A DNA stretch of 64,000 bases from a virus. The stretch lies in the IMG/VR virus record IMGVR_UViG_3300005663_000037, positions 1-64,000 of that record; one strand, given 5' to 3'. Below, in pieces: positions 8,801 to 17,178 of this stretch (within the stretch, counting starts at the first letter, position 1; each line of letters opens with the position of its first letter). Made by a program: the position numbers and the translations under genes. Under the pieces are notes generated by a model. That model had not been told where the DNA came from, made no database searches, and saw only the letters and a list, made by a program, of their open reading frames with translations.

Positions 8801-10343
8801 GATCATTTAGTCCTAGTATAAGTTGCGCTCTAAACCAAATGTTCTCAGGATCATGTGATTCTGCTCCACCCGTAAAGCTACTTCTAAAGACATTGAACTC
8901 AACCTCGGTATCATCTATATTCCCACCATCATCAGGATGAATAGAGATATAGTCATTATATGTATCTTTAGAAGTATAGGGTCTAGGATCAGACCAGTTA
9001 CTTTTTATCGTTCTGTTCGCATATAGAATCGCTATAGATATATAGTTAACAAGGAAGTTAGTTTCCGTCTGTAAATCAACCACCCAACCCTGATCTGAAG
9101 GATCAACTCCTACAGGTCTATTATTAGATACCCAAGTAGGATCATCCCAATCAGCTACCAACGGAAGTAACTTATATCTAGTAACAACTATATCTTCTTG
9201 TTCATTTGTAAGTCTTTCAACCTTCCACTCAGTATACGTTCCACCCTCTAAGTCTACTCTAGTAGCTATATAAAAGTGTATTGTTACGTCAAAGTCCAGA
9301 GGCTGTACCCATCCGGCTGAAACTAAGTCTGTATCACCTTGACTAGAATCAGAAGCATCTGTAGTTGTATCTACTATTGTTTTTGGATGAGGTTCACCGG
9401 AAACGTGGAATCTTGTTAGGTTCTCATCATCCGAAACAACTGCTGGTTGTGACCATCCCACCTGAGTATTAATATTTCCTTCTACATCTATTAGTGCTCT
9501 AGATACCCAAAGCCAGTCTGTAACAGGTGTAGTTACGAAATTATCCTCCCAACCGGCCGGACTATTATTAGGAGCACCAAGCGTAGTAATAGGTGGAGGA
9601 GTAGCCGGCATATCCGAGACATCAAGTCCATCAGCCTTTAAGCCATTCCTTATAAAAATATTCTTTACCTTAACAAATAAACCAGGTTGCCTTCCTATTG
9701 GAATAGGAGGATGCCAATCGCTTACTTGTTGATCTCCGTCATTGTCATAATAAGCAGTTCGATATCTGTACCATCTATGTTTTTGAGTATCCTCAATATC
9801 TTCCCATAGACTCTCTCCTATAGCAGGATATTCTAATATAGAGAAGTCATAAGGAGGCATACCAGAATCAGGCCAGCCGTTTAGACTACCATCATACTCT
9901 TCGGCAAACTGATATTCTGTCTCTCCCTGTGGAGATACTCTATTTACCTCACTCCAATACTCTCTATAATTAGACTCTGTTATCTCTCCATATGTTATGA
10001 ATCTTGGATCCTTTCTTAGCGTGTATATGGTAATATCAAATCCTTCTTGTACTGTGGCACTATTATTCTTCTCTAGTACATTAGGATGTAGGTCTATAAG
10101 TCCGGGTGCAGTTCTATAAGGTGGTAGGTAGTCTGGATCAACTGGTTCTCCACCAACTAATACAGGCTCGTAGTTAGCATCATCCCACTTAGCAGGGTCA
10201 GATGCTTCAGCCTTAATATAAGGACATAGTTTAGGTGCCCCCTTTATGTGGTTAGTGAAGCCAATAAATGCTCTCTCGTTCAGATTATAAGGAACGATTG
10301 CAGCAGGAACTGAACCATGATCTGTATAGACTATATGTGCCAT
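5850..10343 (-). CDS. Very large tail protein (host-contact or tail-tip candidate)
   Basis: At 1497 residues this is the largest product in the window. It is beta-rich throughout, with fibronectin/Ig-like blocks. Around residues 830-895 it has a common virion module: HTTHGLVTGNKVVIAGA, YNGTFVITYVDTNTYTY and PATPATGTIT. N-terminal blocks repeat a W-S-x-P and DWLWVSR-type pattern, and a C-terminal block (about 1370-1497) resembles a beta-sandwich. There is no long coiled coil or transmembrane segment, so it is not a tape measure. It probably forms the tail tip or a large appendage. Confidence 0.6.
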   Translation of the reverse strand: MAHIVYTDHGSVPAAIVPYNLNERAFIGFTNHIKGAPKLCPYIKAEASDPAKWDDANYEPVLVGGEPVDPDYLPPYRTAPGLIDLHPNVLEKNNSATVQEGFDITIYTLRKDPRFITYGEITESNYREYWSEVNRVSPQGETEYQFAEEYDGSLNGWPDSGMPPYDFSILEYPAIGESLWEDIEDTQKHRWYRYRTAYYDNDGDQQVSDWHPPIPIGRQPGLFVKVKNIFIRNGLKADGLDVSDMPATPPPITTLGAPNNSPAGWEDNFVTTPVTDWLWVSRALIDVEGNINTQVGWSQPAVVSDDENLTRFHVSGEPHPKTIVDTTTDASDSSQGDTDLVSAGWVQPLDFDVTIHFYIATRVDLEGGTYTEWKVERLTNEQEDIVVTRYKLLPLVADWDDPTWVSNNRPVGVDPSDQGWVVDLQTETNFLVNYISIAILYANRTIKSNWSDPRPYTSKDTYNDYISIHPDDGGNIDDTEVEFNVFRSSFTGGAESHDPENIWFRAQLILGLNDLVDDATIAIAYVWKKTYDGGAQIPTPPTAGTNQDIKINYSDVTGRAIYEVTMTLSDAGGSTAIADAIAAGIIDSEPEWVEQMSITDMVDGLDGRTLSFSAHPASFIKDGVGSPYEYLPTRMGVTVVGDNIDYDDLEYYLLDAGGDITDDNDWIQITAETNNRSSTPKSTWFEGSILWLAGGFDDVASTDMFSATNERYVKAVIPASGSLAMMEDWTIVTLLDPQSIGAGENGITINIDDPSQQVKVDEAGVPISGEFDFIFNIRLTEGSTIKAASTYTCVVETISGALSSGENVAITNVSDDKRVTVDNTVVPSSVTITRASTTATVTHTTHGLVTGNKVVIAGANESDYNGTFVITYVDTNTYTYTVSGSPATPATGTITSSNILWDNTQSNGKCAIYLKITYSGADYYRFIMLTSVLEPYGFRAVEITSDRGTFTFDYSTDGSNDIVLTATVNRYADGAPQDDSGSFSFQWSSPSGVYTGSFASVQEQTVTRADVTGSCVMRCTATNGPIVYTQDVRINDVPDNRLFLLYSTEPLTPSPNPPGLDFDQYPSGEWTNVATNAIWVSENYNGGLTGSWSLARRIGNNYVEVYSTAVSQPAQASGTYDTFPAGVWAITVTGALWYCRSFDYGNNWEGPFPVAQDGSIGTDGNLWYTMQGVVGVYDIDTTTWVTSYNTSDDYILASNGAGTPGLLAFGAVDDLYLFSDGAIFYKTLHDTGTPDYRWKWTGYNIKGADGNGDNGWGPEYELVSDGARRVLRLVAWVGGTGDTPTTNIGKYVGDGGMFTDVADGIDIRGATGPGYDNVTDGGEVVTGYKQVTFEGVNGANDKIIQIPNGITGGGVTKFVFGAKVFSADIEANHASKGESWCLHMDTGLISGKFYITGSVRLNLSVLSGLIEFHLYYASTNVNDADWADASKKIIHQDYINDPIHSTVVAKEIAFTYVEQSAGVIVPLTARYFRLVPYSASGLNIDVKRITMKIEVIT

Positions 10344-10352
10344 GTATCTATA

Positions 10353-11192
10353 TTATGATGCACTGACTAATCTGACCTGTGCACTTCTTAATGCACCATT
10401 CTTACCTATGAATATATTGTAAGGTTCGTCACTAATGTAGCCATTAGTCATCTCTACACCAGTCATATGTGATTTCATTGGATCAATGGATATAGGAGAG
10501 TTATCATCTATGAAGACAACAGAGCTCCCCATATCCACCGGTACAGCAACGTAAGGGAAGACAGCAGGAGATAGGGATAAAGGTAACATGCTAAATCCTA
10601 CCGCCGCCGATCTTATCGTAGAATCAAAGTTAACTCCTGTTAACATTGATACCACCGTACCTTCATCTTCTGAATAAAGACCTTCTCCATAATATATGTT
10701 ATTACCAAAACCTAAATCAACTGTTTTAGTAACTGAATCTCCATCCGTACCTATCAAGATAAATCTCCTATCAGCAACCGAAGGATCACTAGAGGTTCCA
10801 TCTGTATAAATTAAGGTAAGTCCTGTATAGTTATGAGTCTTGGTAGCAGCGACAATTGAAACAGTATCGAGGTTCTGTGCAATATCTATAGACTCCTCAT
10901 CCCTTGCCCAACTCCAACCTAAATTAACCTGTATTACTTCCACACCCTTAAGAGCAAGTACTCCATTCTTATAGCTTGCCCCAGAGGGATTAGTATCTAT
11001 ATAGGTAATACTAAATGCACCGGAAAAATCAAGAATAGGAGCGTAGGTAATGGTATGCTCATCTACGTTATCATAGAGTCTCCTACTTACATATATAGGA
11101 TGTTCACCTCTAATAACTAGATCAGTACCACCCTCACCTAGTCCTTTGAGTACAATCAGTCTATTGGTTCTTATTGTACAACCTCGATTCAT
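10353..11192 (-). CDS. Virion structural protein, unknown
   Basis: The 279-residue protein is beta-rich and lacks enzyme motifs. Notable segments are EHPIYVSRRLYDNV near the N-terminus and VGFSMLPLSLSPAVFPYVAVPVDMG in the C-terminal third. It overlaps the preceding gene by 4 nt (ATGA-type junction at 11189-11192), so the two are coupled. Its place between connector genes and the giant tail protein suggests a tail-hub component. Confidence 0.55.
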   Translation of the reverse strand: MNRGCTIRTNRLIVLKGLGEGGTDLVIRGEHPIYVSRRLYDNVDEHTITYAPILDFSGAFSITYIDTNPSGASYKNGVLALKGVEVIQVNLGWSWARDEESIDIAQNLDTVSIVAATKTHNYTGLTLIYTDGTSSDPSVADRRFILIGTDGDSVTKTVDLGFGNNIYYGEGLYSEDEGTVVSMLTGVNFDSTIRSAAVGFSMLPLSLSPAVFPYVAVPVDMGSSVVFIDDNSPISIDPMKSHMTGVEMTNGYISDEPYNIFIGKNGALRSAQVRLVSAS

Positions 11193-11902
11193 CGTGATCT
11201 ATTAGTCAATGTTCTCAACATATCTCTTGCCTTTGCTTCGGAACCTGCATAAAACGCTAGTTGAGCGGTTTTCTGTCTTTCTTCTGCATCCCAAATTGAA
11301 AACCACTTTTTCTGTGCTTTTTCAGATGTGCTTCCCGCATAGTCAGTGTCTACAGCATCCCATGTACTTTCTGCATCATACAGGATAGTTCTAACATCAT
11401 AGAGTTGCTCACATAATGTGCCACCCGCATATGACTTAAGATACTGTAAGTGGGTTTCAGCTAATAGTACCCATGCACTACTATAATAAATGTATATGAA
11501 TGTATCTACTGTATTATAATACAATTGATTTGCAACTGGCCCTCCAGGATCACTGGAAGCTCTTTCTACTGGAATAAGATATACAGAGTGGTGTCCGTCC
11601 TTGGTAGATTCAACAGTAAACTTAGACATAGTATCATTACCAAGACCATCTCCATCTACTATGGAATAGGACTTATCATCTCCTATATACTGATTCGCAT
11701 TATCAAGATAGGTCTCTGTTCCATCTTCATCTGTAAAAGTGGTAAAGCATAGAAGGCATCTATCTGCTCTATCAACTGACCCTCCCTCAGTTGTTCCCCA
11801 TCCACCATCAGGATCGGTTACGTGCTGTTGGGTACTGTCATAGATATAGACCTCAGAGGCATCTGATTTAATTGTTCTGAGTTGTTTTAAAACTAGTGCC
11901 AT
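11189..11902 (-). CDS. Virion structural protein, unknown
   Basis: The 237-residue protein has a beta-rich first half, including the phrase PGGPVANQLYYNTVDTFIYI common in fibre-like proteins. The C-terminal third is helical and charged (about 165-237, ending RDMLRTLTNRSR). It lies directly after the two connector-like genes, so a tail or neck role is likely. Confidence 0.55.
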   Translation of the reverse strand: MALVLKQLRTIKSDASEVYIYDSTQQHVTDPDGGWGTTEGGSVDRADRCLLCFTTFTDEDGTETYLDNANQYIGDDKSYSIVDGDGLGNDTMSKFTVESTKDGHHSVYLIPVERASSDPGGPVANQLYYNTVDTFIYIYYSSAWVLLAETHLQYLKSYAGGTLCEQLYDVRTILYDAESTWDAVDTDYAGSTSEKAQKKWFSIWDAEERQKTAQLAFYAGSEAKARDMLRTLTNRSR

Positions 11903-11934
11903 AATAGTTATATCTTTAATTTAATGCAATAAGT

Positions 11935-12576
11935 CTAAGTAACTTGTTCATTTACCTGATCTGTAATAAGCTTACCTTGTAGTCTTTGAGGATCATATAT
12001 TTCTATCAAAGAATTAATAGCCTTTTTTACAATCTCAGGATGAACTGACTCTGGTAACTCACAAGCTTGTGAGACTGATATTTCAAGAGGTATCTTTATA
12101 TAGTCTATGTAAACAGTACTTATTACAAAGTCTGAATAATATACTCGTATCTTTGCTCCGTGTATATTGCTAACAGGACTATCAAAAGCGGTTTTGGAAT
12201 AGGTAAAAGTAAGAACTTCCCGAAGAAACTCTGATCGTATAAGACGGTTAGCATAAGTGTCTGTACTAGAACAATAAACAGTCTTAGTACTATCTGCAAT
12301 CAAGTGTCTATAGTTATCAGGAAGATCCCCTTCCCACAATTTAGCAGCCGTATCCTCAGTAAGATTTGCAACCTCATGGTCTACTACCATAAGAGTTCTT
12401 AGATCATCTAACTCCGGCTGAGCTTTCTCAAATTGCTTCTCAAAGGTTTCTTTTATAAATAAGTCTTGAGCATCATTTAGATAGGAATAGGTATACGCGC
12501 TAAGTAGCTTTTCCTGAGGTATACTTAGAGTTCCACTAACTCTCTCCACTTTTGTTTGCATCTCTACACCAGTCAT
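11935..12576 (-). CDS. Head-tail connector / ring-like subunit (paralogue of next upstream gene)
   Basis: This 213-residue protein starts MTGVEMQT and near its C-terminus has YIKIPLEISVSQACELPE then SVHPEIVKKAINSL. The upstream neighbour (12576-13274) starts MTGTEMHT and has YIEQPTAIT, then MPEHTHEEIVELTSAIL at the matching place. Shared start, shared Y-I-x-x-P strand and shared P-E-x-x-H-x-E-I-V helix indicate a duplicated family of neck proteins of the gp4/tail-tubular type that follow the capsid genes in podovirus-like genomes. Confidence 0.55.
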   Translation of the reverse strand: MTGVEMQTKVERVSGTLSIPQEKLLSAYTYSYLNDAQDLFIKETFEKQFEKAQPELDDLRTLMVVDHEVANLTEDTAAKLWEGDLPDNYRHLIADSTKTVYCSSTDTYANRLIRSEFLREVLTFTYSKTAFDSPVSNIHGAKIRVYYSDFVISTVYIDYIKIPLEISVSQACELPESVHPEIVKKAINSLIEIYDPQRLQGKLITDQVNEQVT

Positions 12577-13274
12577 TATTCTGTTTGCTTAAGTTCCTCT
12601 TGACTAATTGCATAACCTTTTCTCTCTGTTCTTCCCATTAGAATTGCAGAAGTTAATTCCACTATCTCTTCGTGGGTATGTTCTGGCATTCCGACATACT
12701 CCGAAGAGCCAGAAGTAATAGCCGTTGGTTGCTCTATGTAAAATAACTCAACATCAGTAACAGTATCATTAGGCCCTCTAATTATCATTATCTTACCACT
12801 AATAAATAGAACTAGAGGTTCTTCTATTACAGGATCATTTGCATGATTTGCTATATACTTATGTAAGTCATTATGAGCTACTAACCTATTTCCTATCCAC
12901 TTAAAAGTATCCCCACCGCCTAAATGAAAAGCAGACTGCGAATACATATACAGCATGAACTTATTAGGATTAGGTGTAGGAGTCTCATAGCCAGGAAGAG
13001 TAAATATATCAGCATTGGCTACATGAGTGGTATTGGTAACAGAAACTAAACCGTCCTTAATAGTTACTAATCCACTAAGATCAGCCGTTCGTTTCAGATC
13101 TCCTTCTACACTAACCTTCCTAGGATTATTTCCAGTATATCTTTGTTTGATATACCGGTGTAACCCTACATTTAGATGCAAGTTTCTTTCTGACTCAGTA
13201 AATCCCTTACTAGCAAAACCTCCAAGTTGTTGGAGGTTCTGCAATAAGAGAGTGTGCATCTCGGTTCCAGTCAT
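12576..13274 (-). CDS. Head-tail connector / ring-like subunit (paralogue of next downstream gene)
   Basis: The 232-residue protein has helices at both ends and a beta core. Key features are MTGTEMHTLLLQNLQQ at the start, a YIEQP strand near residue 183 and the MPEHTHEEIVELTSAIL helix near 200-216. It pairs with the downstream paralogue, and its TGA overlaps that gene's ATG. Two such neck proteins in tandem are typical where portal and tail must be bridged; the assignment rests on position and the shared motif. Confidence 0.55.
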   Translation of the reverse strand: MTGTEMHTLLLQNLQQLGGFASKGFTESERNLHLNVGLHRYIKQRYTGNNPRKVSVEGDLKRTADLSGLVTIKDGLVSVTNTTHVANADIFTLPGYETPTPNPNKFMLYMYSQSAFHLGGGDTFKWIGNRLVAHNDLHKYIANHANDPVIEEPLVLFISGKIMIIRGPNDTVTDVELFYIEQPTAITSGSSEYVGMPEHTHEEIVELTSAILMGRTERKGYAISQEELKQTE

Positions 13275-14543
13275 TTAGGTAATTACAGTGGAATCTGTAA
13301 AGAGCGTTGCAAGAATACCCATAGCGTCATTCATATTGTAACCAGTAGTTTGTGCTTCATCCACAAAAGCACAGATTATACTGTATGCATGGGGGCTACC
13401 TGGTTTATGCCCCGTCCTATCCCCATGAGTATTGACCCCTTCAATGAACATCATGTTATAGACCGCAGTAAGAACAGTAGTAGTTGTAGGAATAGTCTCC
13501 CTTCTATCAATCTGATCTAGTGCGCCACGATAAGCTAGTTCCTTGTTTTCCATCTCCAATACATCAGGAGCGTATCCAATACCAATAGCAGGAGCAGTAA
13601 TTTGTGCTACATCTGCATCTTCAAGGACACCTTCTACAGAAATACCATACTTTTCATTAAAGGCATAAACTGTAATCTCAAGTCCTAATTGTGTAGGAAC
13701 AGTTGCACCAATATCATCAAGAACAGAATTGGCAAGAGTAGCATTCGTAGGGCCTCTATATGGTGTATCAAGTACCAGAGCAGTTGTAGCCGTTCCAGTA
13801 ATTGCCAGATACAAGTCTCCATCAAGAGAAACATAGTCTCCTACACCTACTCCATGGTCCTGGGAAGTAGTAATGCTGGCAGACCCATAAACAACAGCAG
13901 CCGTGGCAGCGTTATCAAATAAGTCCTCGGCAGCATCATTATCTATTACCTTCACTCTATTAACGAACAACTTAGTTTTGCCCTTTGAGTTTATGAGAAT
14001 AGCCATCCTCTTCATGATGTTATACATAGACTCACTAGCAGCAGCATTCAAAGGAAAGTTTAAAGGAGTTCTATCATTTGTTCCTACCTCCGCTCGTGAC
14101 ATCTTTAAGTTTATCTGATCCTTCTTAGCTATAGTAGCAGGAAGAGTCAAACGATTAGTTGTTGCGCTAGTATGATAACCAACTGACAGTATCTGCCTAA
14201 CCGGTACAGCGTAGTCTACGGAAATAATTCTGCTAATCCCTGCTACTTCTATTAACCCGGTCTTAGTAAACTTACCACTGCCCAAACCTTGAGCAATATA
14301 AATATGATCTCCAAGGAACTCACTATCCTGAGTTGTTCCCGCACCGGTAGTAGCTAACGTGATCAAAGCTTCTCTATTTGTATTACCAGACGTAGAAGCA
14401 TCTACCTTGTTCAATCCAAAAATCCCGATACAGCCAAGTCCTAGTTTACTAGGATCAAAGGCTGTATTAGGCGTAGTAGGAGCAGCTATGGTTCCACCAT
14501 ATTTAGCAGAACCAAAGGCTTTTGCAATAAGTACATTTGCCAT
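13275..14543 (-). CDS. Major virion structural protein candidate (tail or capsid-associated)
   Basis: The 422-residue protein begins MANVLIAKAFGSAKYGG, then has FDPSKLGLGCIGIFGLNKVDAS, a beginning found in abundant structural proteins of some large phages. The middle region contains ASESMYNIMKRMAILINSKG and a beta module SITTSQDHGVGVGDYVSLDGDL. It sits between the major capsid and connector genes and has the Ala/Thr/Gly-rich composition of a high-copy virion protein. Whether it forms tail tube, stopper or decoration cannot be decided. Confidence 0.5.
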   Translation of the reverse strand: MANVLIAKAFGSAKYGGTIAAPTTPNTAFDPSKLGLGCIGIFGLNKVDASTSGNTNREALITLATTGAGTTQDSEFLGDHIYIAQGLGSGKFTKTGLIEVAGISRIISVDYAVPVRQILSVGYHTSATTNRLTLPATIAKKDQINLKMSRAEVGTNDRTPLNFPLNAAASESMYNIMKRMAILINSKGKTKLFVNRVKVIDNDAAEDLFDNAATAAVVYGSASITTSQDHGVGVGDYVSLDGDLYLAITGTATTALVLDTPYRGPTNATLANSVLDDIGATVPTQLGLEITVYAFNEKYGISVEGVLEDADVAQITAPAIGIGYAPDVLEMENKELAYRGALDQIDRRETIPTTTTVLTAVYNMMFIEGVNTHGDRTGHKPGSPHAYSIICAFVDEAQTTGYNMNDAMGILATLFTDSTVIT

Positions 14544-14554
14544 CTTTTATTTGT

Positions 14555-15679
14555 TTATGTTTGAAGTTGTGTTTTTTCTTTCTTAAGTCTATCTTCCAAA
14601 CGAGTCTTCAAGTCACGTACTTTCTCAGAGTTTTTAGGATCTTTCAACCAAGAAATAATTCCTGTCTCCCGGCCAAGATTTTCATCGTGGTAATAGTAAT
14701 AATCTCCCTCATATCGAATAAGAGTTCTTTCAACAAGCATTACTCTCAATGCTTTGTATTTCAAGTTAGAATCACTAACTACCTTAACAAAATTAGCAGG
14801 ATCTTTATCTTTAGATGTTCTGAGCCACATCTTCTTATCTACTAGTTCCATGTACTGTAAATTAAGGAACTCAGAAGGATCTTTTAATACCTGTATAACC
14901 CAATCAATTTTTGCTAACTCTTCAACAGACGGTGCTTCACCACCTTTGATTAATGTAACAAAAAGCATGTCTGCATCTTCTTTAATAGAATACAACTTTG
15001 CTTCTTCCTCTTTTCTTACACCCTCGTCTATTAGATAAAAGTCATATAGCCCAAGGTTTGCAAGTTCAGGAGGAGTCTTTGCTACTTTAGTACTCTGCAT
15101 ACAGAACAAATACTCCATGTATTCATACGGATTAACAGGTGCCTGATACATCGTCTCACCATCCGGTGAAGGGATTCCAACAGGAATCTTAACTTCATAA
15201 GTGGTATAGTTAAGAAGCTTTCCAGGCTTCGGTTCAGGAACAACCTTAAACTCTATCCAGAAATCTCTGGCCGTTTTAAGAAAGTTCGCATGATCATGAG
15301 GTACTCCTATGATTTCAGGAAGAAGTATCTTCTCCTGCGTAATATCTAAGCCTCTAATCACATCCCTTGTAGATGTAACACCATCTGCACTCTTCTTAAA
15401 CTCACTACCTATCTTCTTCACAGTATCATCTCTCATATTTGCAGGAAGAGTAGTAAAGTCTCCCTTGCTCGTATTAAAAACAATTCGTGCAGTCTTTCGT
15501 ACCTGAGGTTTCTTAGCAAAAGAAGGAGAAGGAGGAGGTTTAGCTACAAGTGTTTCCTTGCCGCTTTCTTCTTGCTTTTTCCCTTGCTCTTTTCCTTGCT
15601 CTTTTAGCGTACCTTGTTGTTCCACTTTGATCTCGTCTTCTTTCGTTTCAATTTTCTTAGTTGCTGTATTAATTTCCAT
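14555..15679 (-). CDS. Capsid-associated protein with charged N-terminal tail
   Basis: The 374-residue protein has a disordered Lys/Glu/Gln-rich N-terminal stretch (residues 1-65, with PPPSPSF). A folded alpha/beta body (about 65-350) follows, then a basic C-terminal helix (KNSEKVRDLKTRLEDRLKKEK). Start choice: the ATG lies just after a short AT-rich gap behind the capsid gene. A role inside the head, or in capsid maturation, is inferred from its position next to the major capsid gene. No protease or nuclease motif seen. Confidence 0.5.
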   Translation of the reverse strand: MEINTATKKIETKEDEIKVEQQGTLKEQGKEQGKKQEESGKETLVAKPPPSPSFAKKPQVRKTARIVFNTSKGDFTTLPANMRDDTVKKIGSEFKKSADGVTSTRDVIRGLDITQEKILLPEIIGVPHDHANFLKTARDFWIEFKVVPEPKPGKLLNYTTYEVKIPVGIPSPDGETMYQAPVNPYEYMEYLFCMQSTKVAKTPPELANLGLYDFYLIDEGVRKEEEAKLYSIKEDADMLFVTLIKGGEAPSVEELAKIDWVIQVLKDPSEFLNLQYMELVDKKMWLRTSKDKDPANFVKVVSDSNLKYKALRVMLVERTLIRYEGDYYYYHDENLGRETGIISWLKDPKNSEKVRDLKTRLEDRLKKEKTQLQT

Positions 15680-15711
15680 ATCTTTTATTTAAAAGTAAAG
15701 AGTATGTATGA

Positions 15712-17151
15712 TTAAACACACTCTGACTTATATAATCCAGTTGGTTTCATTATCTGAATACCCTGTGACTTCATTCCATGAACAGAAGAACTATCCCTAT
15801 CAGATGCACGACTGGTACTAGCAGCATGACCTTTAGGTATAATAGAACCAAGAACATCCCATGTGGTATACTCTCGTCCTTTCTCCATTACATAACGAAA
15901 GTTACGCTTTCCGTCATAGATAGAGTTGTCAAGGATATAAATATCGTGAGAAGACTTAGGAAGACCAGATGTAGGATGTAGGTCTGAAACGTCTCCTCTC
16001 ATACCTCTATCAAACATAGCATGTTTCCTAAATGTAATAGTATGCCCATCTACATGTCGGAAGGCTTTGAAGAAACTTCCAAAAACCATATCCCAACCAG
16101 TACCATCAGCAAACTGCTTACTGTCAATCAGTGTAAAGCCTTTAAGCTCGTCAGTAAGAACTTCATTTATATCATCCATCCCACCTGTACCCGTCCATAT
16201 TTCTATGTTCGCCTTACCTTCTGCTATGTTAAAAGTAATATCACGTATGATATTATTTAACTGCTTTTTAGTAAGATAAGAGTGAGTATCAGTATTAGGG
16301 ATTTGCTGGTCAATACCTCCACCGGAAGTAACCGGAATTTGTGTATTAGCATCAATCATTATGAACTCCCCATCTTCTTTACCATAGATCGAAGTCCATA
16401 AGTCATTTTCACAAGCCTCTGCGAATGTAAGATCAGCTAGGAACATTTCCCAATCAGTATAATACTGGAAGGTCTTTCCATCTGCCTTAATCGTATAGAG
16501 CATGATCTTACTCTGGATATTGCCTCGAAGTTTGTAAGAATGTCGGACTAAGGAAACCATATTCTGAGCCGTTCCCCCAAGGTAACTCCTACCTTCTACT
16601 CCATAAGACTCTTCAAAAGGAACCTTATGAACACCGGCACTCCAAATGGTTCCGGCCGTAACAAGGGCAATTGGGCAGAATGTTGCTTTCTTTCCCCATA
16701 GAGAAACAGTATATTCCCAGTAGTCTCCTACTTGCTTAGGTTCTGCCTGTACTCGTACCGAGATATTACTCTTACAATATAGAGTTTGCTGATTGCTAAA
16801 GTGCTTATCCTTAAAGATAATCTTAAAAGAACCACCTCCAACTCCCGGCTGATCTGTGCCAGAGTGAAGAGTCTTAGCTACCATTGATGTCTTTTTAGGA
16901 CGACCAATAACGGGATACTTATATTCAAAGTGATCTACTTTTTCTACTTCTCCCATACCTTCCGTCTGTAGTAACATCGGAAAATTCTGCTTGCCAAAGC
17001 TTTCACTTGAATAGTTCATATGAGTTACAACAGAACTCAACCATGAACCCTCCAGTTGCCTGGCCCTAGATAACTCCGTAATTGAGGAGTGATCTTTGTC
17101 TCGATAAGTGTCTGTGGTTAAGACAAGATCAGGATTAATTGTGTTTGCCAT
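15712..17151 (-). CDS. Major capsid protein
   Basis: The 479-residue protein lies directly after the portal and scaffold-like genes, the usual place for the capsid subunit. Typical segments are YTDWEMFLADLTFAEACEND with TSIYGKEDGEF (about 235-265), then IEIWTGTGGMDDINEVLTDE (about 322-341), which matches the G-T-G-G-x-x-x-I-N-x-x-L pattern in the A-domain of many phage capsid proteins. Composition is well balanced, without signal or membrane segments. Length agrees with HK97-fold capsid proteins of large podoviruses. Residues 1-60 may be the N-terminal arm. Confidence 0.75.
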   Translation of the reverse strand: MANTINPDLVLTTDTYRDKDHSSITELSRARQLEGSWLSSVVTHMNYSSESFGKQNFPMLLQTEGMGEVEKVDHFEYKYPVIGRPKKTSMVAKTLHSGTDQPGVGGGSFKIIFKDKHFSNQQTLYCKSNISVRVQAEPKQVGDYWEYTVSLWGKKATFCPIALVTAGTIWSAGVHKVPFEESYGVEGRSYLGGTAQNMVSLVRHSYKLRGNIQSKIMLYTIKADGKTFQYYTDWEMFLADLTFAEACENDLWTSIYGKEDGEFIMIDANTQIPVTSGGGIDQQIPNTDTHSYLTKKQLNNIIRDITFNIAEGKANIEIWTGTGGMDDINEVLTDELKGFTLIDSKQFADGTGWDMVFGSFFKAFRHVDGHTITFRKHAMFDRGMRGDVSDLHPTSGLPKSSHDIYILDNSIYDGKRNFRYVMEKGREYTTWDVLGSIIPKGHAASTSRASDRDSSSVHGMKSQGIQIMKPTGLYKSECV

Positions 17152-17178
17152 CTTACTTATTTAATTAAGGTTTATTAA

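Noticed and set aside
5850-10343. Several plus-strand frames over the large tail gene region
   Set aside because: They follow from third-position bias of the minus-strand gene, have poor composition and no start context; the minus gene is a single long natural frame.
5850-10343. Tape-measure protein interpretation of the 1497-residue product
   Set aside because: It lacks long coiled coils and hydrophobic segments; it is beta-rich with Ig-like modules.
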